Shown piece after piece: positions 16,618-24,082 of a stretch of 64,000 bases of DNA. The translations under genes were made by a program, and so were the position numbers. Every line of letters starts with the position of its first letter. Position 1 is the first letter of the stretch. Under the pieces are notes generated by a model. The model did no database searches. It was not told the DNA's origin and saw only the letters and a program-made list of their open reading frames with translations. The stretch is taken from contig JAAVLZ010000001.1 in the NCBI GenBank assembly GCA_012034405.1, positions 1 through 64,000 on the forward strand, read 5' to 3'. Origin of the DNA: Oscillospiraceae bacterium HV4-5-C5C (GTDB taxonomy: Bacteria > Bacillota > Clostridia > Saccharofermentanales > Fastidiosipilaceae).

Positions 16618-18354
16618 ATGGAATTATTCGACCCCAATAAAATTAAACTGACGAAATACCTTTTTTTTACCGGTAAAGGAGGCGTTGGCAAAACCAGCGT
16701 TGCCTGTGCAACCGCTGTTGCACTAGCCGATCGTGGCAAACGGGTGATGCTCATCAGCACTGACCCGGCATCCAATCTGCAGGATGTATTCTCGATGGAG
16801 TTGAACAACAAGGGAACGCCTATTCCGGAGGTGCCGAATCTGATTGTTGCGAACCTTGACCCCATACAGGCAGCCGCTGAGTATCGTGAGAGTGTGATTG
16901 CACCATATCGCGGTAAACTGCCCAAATCTGTCGTTGCCAATATGGAGGAACAGCTTTCCGGCTCCTGCACCATTGAGATTGCTGCATTCAACGAGTTTTC
17001 CGGATTCATTACGGACGATAACGTTGCAAGGGAATACGACCACATTATTTTCGACACGGCTCCGACAGGGCATACCCTGCGTATGCTTCAGCTTCCGTCC
17101 GCATGGAGCAATTTCATCAGTGAAAGTACCCATGGCGCATCCTGCCTGGGACAGCTTTCCGGTTTGGAGAGCAAGAAAGCTATTTACAGGCGGGCGGTGG
17201 AAACGCTGGCAGATGGAGATCTGACGACATTGATCCTTGTATCCCGTCCCGAAACCACTCCTTTCAAGGAGGCGGAGCGGGCTTCCGGTGAACTATCCGC
17301 TTTGGGTGTTAACAATCAGATGCTGATTGTTAACGGTGTGCTGACCGAGCGCGACGACGCCCTATCTGCCAGCCTGTATGAAAAGCAGCAGTTGGCTCTG
17401 ACCGCGATGCCGGAAAGTCTGCAGAAACTCGCGCGCTATATGGTTCCTCTGCGAGCCTATAACGTCACGGGCTTAGAAAACGTGCGTGCGCTGCTCCATA
17501 CCGATCATGTGACTGTGCAAGAACAAACGCTCCATGCCTCCCATATTCCCTCGCTGAATGATGTGATAGATGAACTGGCCGCAGATGGCAAGCGCGTTAT
17601 TTTTACAATGGGCAAAGGGGGCGTGGGGAAAACCACCATCGCCGCCGCAATTGCGCTGGGCCTTTCCAAGTGTGGGAAAAAAGTTCACCTTACCACGACA
17701 GACCCCGCAGCACACCTGAAATTTGTTTTGGATGAGACGAGCGGCATATCCATGAGCCATATCGACGAGGCAAAGGAACTAAAAAAATATCAATCCGAAG
17801 TGCTTTCCAAGGCCCGAGCATCGGGTATGAGCGATGAGGACATCTCTTATGTTGAAGAAGATTTGCGCTCCCCATGCACCCAGGAAATTGCTGTGTTTCG
17901 TGCCTTTGCAGAGGTTGTGGAAAGAGCCGCAGACCAAGTAGTGGTCATCGATACAGCACCCACAGGTCATACCTTGCTTTTGTTGGAATCTACACAGAGC
18001 TACAACCGCGAAATTCAGCGCACAAAGGGAGAAATACCTGAATCAGTCAAGCATTTGCTGCCCAGACTAAAATCCGACGAAACCGAAGTCATCATTGTGA
18101 CATTGCCCGAGGCAACGCCTTTTTATGAGGCGCGTCGTCTTGAGGAGGACTTGAAACGGACGGGAATTGCCGCAAAATGGTGGGTTGTCAATAAATCTCT
18201 GTACGGGACCAACACAACTAACTCCACACTGTCCGCCAAAGCAGCCGATGAAGTGAAATGGATTAACCGCATTGACCAGCACGCGGGCGGCAACTTTGCG
18301 TTGATCGCATGGAGCGCCGATGAGCTCAAGGACGATCGCCTGCTTACGCTTTAA
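16618..18354 (+). CDS. arsA: ArsA arsenite-stimulated ATPase
   Basis: 578 aa, made of two homologous ATPase halves. P-loops GKGGVGKTS (about 19-26) and GKGGVGKTT (about 331) are both intact, each followed by the DTAPTGHTL signal. The three As(III)-binding cysteines of the family are found at C117 (SGSCTIEIAAF), C176 (HGASCLGQL) and C420 (SPCTQEIAVF). ArsA accepts arsenite from ArsD and powers efflux by the permease. GGGAGG lies within the arsD 3' end; spacing between the genes is one base. Confidence 0.96.
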   Translation: MELFDPNKIKLTKYLFFTGKGGVGKTSVACATAVALADRGKRVMLISTDPASNLQDVFSMELNNKGTPIPEVPNLIVANLDPIQAAAEYRESVIAPYRGKLPKSVVANMEEQLSGSCTIEIAAFNEFSGFITDDNVAREYDHIIFDTAPTGHTLRMLQLPSAWSNFISESTHGASCLGQLSGLESKKAIYRRAVETLADGDLTTLILVSRPETTPFKEAERASGELSALGVNNQMLIVNGVLTERDDALSASLYEKQQLALTAMPESLQKLARYMVPLRAYNVTGLENVRALLHTDHVTVQEQTLHASHIPSLNDVIDELAADGKRVIFTMGKGGVGKTTIAAAIALGLSKCGKKVHLTTTDPAAHLKFVLDETSGISMSHIDEAKELKKYQSEVLSKARASGMSDEDISYVEEDLRSPCTQEIAVFRAFAEVVERAADQVVVIDTAPTGHTLLLLESTQSYNREIQRTKGEIPESVKHLLPRLKSDETEVIIVTLPEATPFYEARRLEEDLKRTGIAAKWWVVNKSLYGTNTTNSTLSAKAADEVKWINRIDQHAGGNFALIAWSADELKDDRLLTL

Positions 18355-18364
18355 AGAGGAATCT

Positions 18365-18760
18365 ATGATAAAAGTCGCGTTTATCTGTGTCCACAATTCC
18401 TGCCGCAGCCAAATTGCAGAGGCCTTGTGCCGACATTTTGCCGGTGATGTCTTTGAAAGCTATTCGGCGGGAACGGAAACAAAGCCGCAAATTAATCAGG
18501 ATGCCGTGCGGATAATGAAGCAGCTTTACGGCATCGACATGGAAGCCACGCAGTACAGCAAGCTGCTTTCGGATGTTCCTCCTGTGGATGTCGTCATAAC
18601 TATGGGTTGCAATGTTCAGTGCCCTTTTCTTCCCTGCAAGCACCGTGAGGATTGGGGGTTGGACGATCCGACAGGAAAAAATGATGAGAAATTTATTAAG
18701 GTGATTAGGCAGATTGAACGCAATATTGTTTCTCTAAGGGAACGGTTGAATGCCTTGTAG
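18365..18760 (+). CDS. arsC: ArsC arsenate reductase, thioredoxin-type
   Basis: 131 aa, ATG at 18365 after AAAGAGGAA. It belongs to the low-molecular-weight phosphatase-like ArsC class: active-site loop CVHNSCR with nucleophile C8 and R14, and resolving cysteines among C82, C86 and C91 in MGCNVQCPFLPC. It reduces As(V) to As(III), the form exported by Acr3. It is the last gene of the operon and is followed by repeats and a terminator. Confidence 0.94.
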   Translation: MIKVAFICVHNSCRSQIAEALCRHFAGDVFESYSAGTETKPQINQDAVRIMKQLYGIDMEATQYSKLLSDVPPVDVVITMGCNVQCPFLPCKHREDWGLDDPTGKNDEKFIKVIRQIERNIVSLRERLNAL

Positions 18761-18784
18761 ATACAGCTTTCAGAATTGAGGATA

Positions 18785-18831
18785 TGCACCCCCTAAACCA
18801 ATTTGCACCCCCTAACGCCCAGGGGGTGCAA
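18785..18831. repeat. TGCACCCCCT direct and inverted repeat cluster
   Basis: TGCACCCCCTAA occurs at 18785-18796 and again at 18804-18815, 19 bp apart, then TTGCACCCCCT (18803-18813) is answered by AGGGGGTGCAA (18821-18831), an 11-bp stem with a 7-nt loop. The outer copies TGCACCCCCT and AGGGGGTGCA are exact 10-bp inverted ends of a 46-bp unit. It resembles the multi-repeat ends of an insertion sequence from which the middle has gone, but no transposase is present. Confidence 0.6.
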
Positions 18832-18869
18832 TTCTATCAAAATATGAGTCCTTTGCCATATTTTGCTGA

Positions 18870-18896
18870 AAGGCCCCCGTTTACCGGGGGCTTTTT
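18870..18896 (+). terminator. Terminator after the ars operon
   Basis: AAGGCCCCCG (18870-18879) pairs with CGGGGGCTTT (18885-18894, one G-U) around a 5-nt loop, with a T5 run at 18892-18896. The 18761-19128 gap otherwise holds only the repeat cluster upstream and the GH43 promoter region downstream. Confidence 0.85.
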
Positions 18897-18997
18897 ACTA
18901 CCCGGATCATTTTATTCGCAGCCAAAGCAATCAGCGCCGGGCAAAGGACCTTCAGCCATACCTAAATGTTCCAAGATGGCCTGGCAATGACAAAATA

Positions 18998-19051
18998 TGA
19001 CCGCTTTCAGCGGTCAATTAACTGGTCACTCAAGGCCGGACTGCCTATAAT
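18998..19051 (+). promoter_or_regulatory. GH43 promoter with upstream perfect palindrome
   Basis: TGACCGCTTTCAGCGGTCA (18998-19016, 8-bp arms, 3-nt centre) lies directly before a promoter made of TGGTCA (19023-19028), 17 bp, and TATAAT (19046-19051). The palindrome is well placed for an activator or repressor of the glycosidase gene. No regulator gene is adjacent. Confidence 0.55.
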
Positions 19052-19128
19052 GGAAGCGGGCTGGCAGCAGCTGTCTGAATGCCTCAGATGGTTACGGTCT
19101 GGAACCTGCTTTAAGCCAGGAGGATATC

Positions 19129-20703
19129 ATGGAGGACCCAGTACACATCAGTAATCCGGTTATACCGGCAGATTTTCCTGATCCGGAAGTCATCCGGGTA
19201 GGCAAGGATTATTACCTCATCAGCACCACCATGCACATGTTCCCAGGCGGAGTTATCCTGCATTCTCAGGATCTCCTGCGCTGGTCTTACGCCGGCACAG
19301 TGTTTGACAGTCTTGACCATACCCCCGCTCAGGAGCTGAAAGAGGGGCAGAATATTTACGGGCAGGGTATGTGGGCGGCCACGCTGAGATATCATCAGGG
19401 ACGGTTTTACGTTATTTTTGTAGCGAATGATACCCGCCAGACTTACCTGTTCACCGCTGATCAGATCAGCGGTCCCTGGAAACAAAGCCGCCTTCCGGGC
19501 TTTTTCCATGACTCTTCCCTGCTTTTTGATGATGACGGCAGGGTGTATTTGGTCTATGGCAATACAGACATTCACCTGACTGAACTGAAGGCAGATCTCA
19601 GTGGTCCCCGGCCCGGGGGACTGGACCGGATTATTATTCAGGATGATCCCACTAAGTTCAAACTGGGCTATGAAGGGGCTCATTTTCAGAAAATCAGGGG
19701 CAGATATTACGTTTCACTCATTCATTGGCCTCGTCATGGCAGTCAGCGGCGCACCCAGGCAATCTTTGTAAGTGACAGTCCTGAGGGCGAGTTCCGTGGT
19801 CAGGATGTCTTTGATGATGACCTGGGTTACCTTAATTGCGGCCTGGCACAGGGCGGCCTGATTGACACGCCCGACGGTCGCTGGTTTGCCCTGCTCTTTC
19901 AGGATCATGGCGCGGCCGGTCGGATGCCTTGCCTGGTCCCGGTCAGCTGGGAAAATGATTTTCCGGTTCTGGGAACAGACGGAAAAGCGCCGCGCTTCTT
20001 TTCGCCGCCTCAGAAGCTGTCAGCCGCAGCGTCAGATCCGGCCCCGGAGCTATATGGCAGTGACGATTTTACTTATCCGGAAGGCAGTACGAGACTGAAA
20101 CCTTTCTGGCAGTGGAACCATACCCCTGATCCGGCCTACTGGTCCGTTTCAGACCGCCCGTCCCACTATCGCGTCAAAACTCAGGGGCAGGGGGACAACA
20201 ACTTTTTAGCAGCCCGTAATACCTTGACCCAACGGCTGTTTCTCACCAAACCGCTCATCACCGTCACAGTGGATCCCCGGGCCCTCCGTCCGGGAGACTC
20301 AGCCGGTTTAGGCCTGCTCCAGGGAGACTATGCCTGGATCGGTCTGACCCGCTATCAGAACGGTCTTAAGTTGGAGCTGAGGCGGCGCTGCCGCGAAGAC
20401 TGGCAGTATGAAGCCGAGCTTCAGGGCCAGGCCGCCGTACCTGAAACGATAGCCGGCAGTCTGGATTGGCCGGATAAGCCGGCCAATCTCAGGCTATCCG
20501 CGGATTTCAGTCCGGGTAAGGACAATTGCTGTTTTTCCTATCAGAATCAGCGGGGTCAGTGGCTGCGCCTGGGTCCGGTGCATAGTCTTTATTACCGTTT
20601 GGACCACTTTATGGGGGCCAGAGCCGCGTTGTTCTGTTTTTCCCGTTATGAACCGGGGGGCTGGGCTGATTTCAGTCAGTTTTGCTATACACTGAATGAC
20701 TGA
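19129..20703 (+). CDS. Glycoside hydrolase family 43 (beta-xylosidase / arabinofuranosidase type)
   Basis: 524 aa, AGGAGGA before the ATG. The N-terminal half is a five-bladed GH43 propeller with the expected acids: base D18 (ADFPDPEV), pKa modulator D128 (FHDSSLLFDDDG) and acid E182 (GYEGAHF). From about 315 on, a beta-sandwich (GSDDFTYPEG, LKPFWQWNHTPDP, LGLLQGDYAWIGL) matches the C-terminal domain of GH43 beta-xylosidases. There is no signal peptide, so it should act on imported oligosaccharides from xylan or arabinan. The substrate cannot be decided by eye. Its end overlaps the helicase gene by 8 nt. Confidence 0.9.
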   Translation: MEDPVHISNPVIPADFPDPEVIRVGKDYYLISTTMHMFPGGVILHSQDLLRWSYAGTVFDSLDHTPAQELKEGQNIYGQGMWAATLRYHQGRFYVIFVANDTRQTYLFTADQISGPWKQSRLPGFFHDSSLLFDDDGRVYLVYGNTDIHLTELKADLSGPRPGGLDRIIIQDDPTKFKLGYEGAHFQKIRGRYYVSLIHWPRHGSQRRTQAIFVSDSPEGEFRGQDVFDDDLGYLNCGLAQGGLIDTPDGRWFALLFQDHGAAGRMPCLVPVSWENDFPVLGTDGKAPRFFSPPQKLSAAASDPAPELYGSDDFTYPEGSTRLKPFWQWNHTPDPAYWSVSDRPSHYRVKTQGQGDNNFLAARNTLTQRLFLTKPLITVTVDPRALRPGDSAGLGLLQGDYAWIGLTRYQNGLKLELRRRCREDWQYEAELQGQAAVPETIAGSLDWPDKPANLRLSADFSPGKDNCCFSYQNQRGQWLRLGPVHSLYYRLDHFMGARAALFCFSRYEPGGWADFSQFCYTLND

Positions 20704-23242
20704 GCAGGCAACAAAGTCTCCCCCCCCGACGGTACTGTCTGTATCCGTCCGCAACCTGGTCGCCTTCGTCCACCGGGATGGCGGCTTAAGTTTTGCGGCC
20801 TACAGCGGCTTGACCGGCCAGATCGGGACGCAGACGCATCAGGCTTTTTACCGGGCCCTTCGCCAGAAAGCCAGCTATCATCAGGCGGAAGAAGAGATCG
20901 CGCTAGAAGCGGATTGGATTGGGCCGGATTTGGTCTTACACGTCCGCGGTCGGGCTGATTTACTGCTTTGCTCTGATGATCTGCCCCCGAAGGTTTCTGT
21001 CATGGAGGTCAAGACCGTGGCCGGTCCACTCCAGGATACGCAGCTTAAAGGTGAAACCCTGCATTGGGCGCAGGCCAGATTATATGCCTACATGCTGGGG
21101 CTACCCGCCCAGAGCGGTCTCAGTCATCTGCCATCCCTGCAAACGTTTGCTGTGGAAGCCTACCGCCGGCAGCCGGTCCGCTACAGTCTGGCCTATGTAT
21201 CCAGTGAAGATCTGAGCTGCCGGATCCTCACTCGTGAGGAAAGCTGGGCGGAGCTGGCTGCCTGGTTTGCAGAAACCTGTCAGGCGTATTTGCTTTTTGC
21301 CCAGAATCAGGCCCGGTATAATCAGCTCCGCCAGGCCAGCATCAAAGCCCTGCGCTTTCCTTTTCCCCGGCTGAGGGATGGCCAGAAAGCATTTATGACG
21401 GCGGTTCTGCGGCATTTGACCACCCGTACCCCTTTGCTCGTCCAGGCGCCTACCGGCACCGGCAAGACGCTGTCCACACTTTATCCGGCTATTAAGGCGC
21501 TGGGAGCCGGGGCAGTTGATCAGATTTTTTACCTGACTGCTAAAAGTGCCACCCAGACGGTAGCCTGCGGCACCCTGCAAATTTTGCGGGAGCAGGGACT
21601 CTTGCTGCGCTCAGCAGCGTTGCAGGCCAAGGAAAAAATCTGCCTCTGCCCGGAATGTTTTTGTGACACCCAGATTTGCCCTTATGCCCGCAACTACTAT
21701 CAGCAGGTCGGAGCGGCAATCGATGAGGGCTTAGCCAATGAAGCCATAGATCCGGCTTTATGCCGTGAGCTGGGGCAAAAGCATCAGGTTTGCCCCTTTG
21801 AGCTGCAACTGGATCTGGCCACCTATTGTGATGTAATCATCGGAGATTATAACTATGTTTTTGATCCCCGGGTGAGACTGGAGCGTTTTTTTGGCAGTGG
21901 CTGTCAGCAGCATCACGCGCTGCTGGTAGACGAAGCGCATAATCTGGCGGAACGGGCGCTGGACATGTACAGCGCCGTGTTTGAGGAAGAAACCTTGCTG
22001 CAGGCTGCAGCCAGCCTGCAGCAGTTCCTGCCGCAGGCCTTGCCGGCGCTGGCGCCGCTGCAAGCGTATCTGGCCCGGCTGCGCGAAGCGTTGCTGAAAA
22101 CCGGGGCCGGCTCGGGTCAGACATCCGCTTCAGCCTGGTCGGCAGTTGAAAGCGACCTGCGTGACGCGCAGGTTCTGTCTGCCCCGTCGTTCGCGGCCCT
22201 GACGCAAAAGCCGCGCCAGCTATTAAGGCTTCTGGGCCAGTTTGTCAGTGGCTGCCGGGAATGGTTGCAGGATATTGATGAGCTAGAGGCTAAACGGCCG
22301 GTGTTGGATTTATATCTTCAGGCCTTATTTTTCCTGCGGGTCTCCGGAGAGTTCTGGTCAGCGGCTTACTGTGTATTTGCCAGAGTCAACCGCGGGAAAC
22401 TGACTTTACGGCTGGCCTGCCTGGATGTTTCTGATAAGCTCATTCAGGTCTTCCGCAATCAGCATGCGGCGGTTTTCTTTTCCGCCACCTTAACGCCGCT
22501 GAGCTACTATAATCAGGTTTTCTGCGGTCTGGCCCGTGATGACCGGGCTGACAGCCTGGATCTGCCGTCCCCTTTCCCGCCGGAGAACCTGAAGCTGCTG
22601 GTTGCTTCGGGGATTCAAACCACGTATCAGGAACGGCAGGCTTCAGCGATTGCTGTGGCTCAGGCCCTGGCTCTGGGCGTAAAGGCCGCCCGGGGAAACT
22701 GTCTCATTTTCTTTCCTTCCTACGCCTATCTGACCCAGCTTCAGCCACTGTTGCTACCTTTACTGCAGCGGGTAGCGGCAACGGTTCTGCTGCAGAAGCC
22801 CTCCATGAATGAAGCCAGCCGCGCTGCTTTTCTGGCGGCTTTTGACCGGCCGCCGGTCAACGGCGCCTACACTGTCGGTGTGGCTGTCATGGGCGGCAGC
22901 TTCAGCGAAGGGATTGATCTGCTGGGTGACCGGCTCAGCGGCGTCCTAATTGTGGGTGTAGGCTTACCTCAGCTGGGGCCGGAGCGGGAGATTCTGCGCC
23001 AGTATTATGATGAAAAAAGTCACAATGGTTTTCAATACGCGTACTTGTACCCCGGCTTTAACAAGGTGCTGCAGGCAGCCGGACGGTTAATCCGCAGTGA
23101 GACAGATCAGGGGCTGCTGCTGCTGATTGATGAGCGCTATACCCGGCCGGATTACCGCCAGTTGTTCCCTGCCCACTGGCAACCGGTTTATTGTGAGTCG
23201 TTGAAAGAGCTTAAGTCCAATTTATCCAGCATATCCAGATGA
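20696..23242 (+). CDS. PD-(D/E)XK nuclease-DinG/XPD-like helicase fusion
   Basis: 848 aa. Residues about 60-130 carry a Cas4/RecB-like nuclease core (GRADLLL, then EVKT at about 104-107). The helicase follows with Walker A APTGTGKT (about 251), a Cys cluster at about 315-360 (CLCPECFC, CPY, CPFE) that looks like an XPD/DinG Fe-S site, DEAH at about 413, and the C-terminal motifs FFSATL, GSFSEGIDL and QAAGRLIRS. It probably unwinds and trims damaged or replication-intermediate DNA. The start overlaps the GH43 stop and has a weak ribosome site, so an alternative start is possible. The 3' end overlaps the opposite-strand recO gene by 55 bp. Confidence 0.85.
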   Translation: MTEQATKSPPPTVLSVSVRNLVAFVHRDGGLSFAAYSGLTGQIGTQTHQAFYRALRQKASYHQAEEEIALEADWIGPDLVLHVRGRADLLLCSDDLPPKVSVMEVKTVAGPLQDTQLKGETLHWAQARLYAYMLGLPAQSGLSHLPSLQTFAVEAYRRQPVRYSLAYVSSEDLSCRILTREESWAELAAWFAETCQAYLLFAQNQARYNQLRQASIKALRFPFPRLRDGQKAFMTAVLRHLTTRTPLLVQAPTGTGKTLSTLYPAIKALGAGAVDQIFYLTAKSATQTVACGTLQILREQGLLLRSAALQAKEKICLCPECFCDTQICPYARNYYQQVGAAIDEGLANEAIDPALCRELGQKHQVCPFELQLDLATYCDVIIGDYNYVFDPRVRLERFFGSGCQQHHALLVDEAHNLAERALDMYSAVFEEETLLQAAASLQQFLPQALPALAPLQAYLARLREALLKTGAGSGQTSASAWSAVESDLRDAQVLSAPSFAALTQKPRQLLRLLGQFVSGCREWLQDIDELEAKRPVLDLYLQALFFLRVSGEFWSAAYCVFARVNRGKLTLRLACLDVSDKLIQVFRNQHAAVFFSATLTPLSYYNQVFCGLARDDRADSLDLPSPFPPENLKLLVASGIQTTYQERQASAIAVAQALALGVKAARGNCLIFFPSYAYLTQLQPLLLPLLQRVAATVLLQKPSMNEASRAAFLAAFDRPPVNGAYTVGVAVMGGSFSEGIDLLGDRLSGVLIVGVGLPQLGPEREILRQYYDEKSHNGFQYAYLYPGFNKVLQAAGRLIRSETDQGLLLLIDERYTRPDYRQLFPAHWQPVYCESLKELKSNLSSISR

Positions 23243-24033
23243 TGATATTGTTTATCCAGGTTCCAGCTTAAATATGCAGGCAAAAACTGGTCCAGGTCGG
23301 TTTTAACCGCAGTATCAGCTTGAAAATTAAATAAAGCGGGAAGCGGTGCCTCAGAAAAGTATCGCAGGGCCCGCAAGTCCGCAGCGGTCAGGCTTTGTCC
23401 GTCATAACTGCCAGGCTGCAGCCGCTCACGGCCGGCTTGCGGTAGTTTGCGCTGCAGCAAAGACGCCTTACCTCCAGCGTGGCTGGCGCACAGCAAGCCC
23501 ATCTGAGGAAAACTGAACCTGGCCCCTTCAGATGGCGCCAGCAGATGCTGGCAGTAGATACAGTGTTGCCAGTCCGGGCCAAAGCCTGCCAGCTGCATCA
23601 GCCGGATCTCAGCTGCGTGGACATATAATAAAGGGCTCTGCTGATTTTTTTCCAGCGCGTAACAAAAGCGCAGAAAAAGTTCATAAACAGCTGCGGCCTG
23701 TTCCGTGTCGGTGGTCAGGTCGCCGATAAGCTCTGCCAGATGCGCCGCGCAGGCTAATCTGACCAGATCCAGCCGTAACGGTAAAAAGGCGTATACCAGC
23801 CGGCTTTGATTCAGGCGGTAACGCCCTCGGTAGTAAAACAGCTCAAAGTCCGCCAGTGTCAGGAAATCGCTTGGCTGGCGCCGTTTGCCTTTTAAAGAAC
23901 GGACACCCTTGGCTAAGACTTCAATCAAGCCAAGATCCGGACTGAGTAAGGTCAGATAACGATCCGTATCTCCAAAGTCAGTGGTTTTAAGAATGACCGC
24001 TCTGGTACTGATCTGATTGGCTGACTGCGCCAT
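23188..24033 (-). CDS. recO: DNA repair protein RecO
   Basis: 281 aa. N-terminal OB fold (TRAVILKTTDFGDTDRYLTLLS, GLIEVLAKGVRS), a helical middle and a zinc-binding region (CIYCQHLL ... GLLCASHAGG) typical of RecO. It promotes RecA loading onto SSB-coated DNA with RecR. It lies downstream of era, the normal Firmicutes position. Its last 55 bases overlap the end of the convergent helicase gene. Confidence 0.93.
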   Translation of the reverse strand: MAQSANQISTRAVILKTTDFGDTDRYLTLLSPDLGLIEVLAKGVRSLKGKRRQPSDFLTLADFELFYYRGRYRLNQSRLVYAFLPLRLDLVRLACAAHLAELIGDLTTDTEQAAAVYELFLRFCYALEKNQQSPLLYVHAAEIRLMQLAGFGPDWQHCIYCQHLLAPSEGARFSFPQMGLLCASHAGGKASLLQRKLPQAGRERLQPGSYDGQSLTAADLRALRYFSEAPLPALFNFQADTAVKTDLDQFLPAYLSWNLDKQYHHLDMLDKLDLSSFNDSQ

Positions 24034-24082
24034 ATGCTCCCTTCTTGTCTGAGGCAGGCCATCTGGTCACCGGCCGCGGCTG

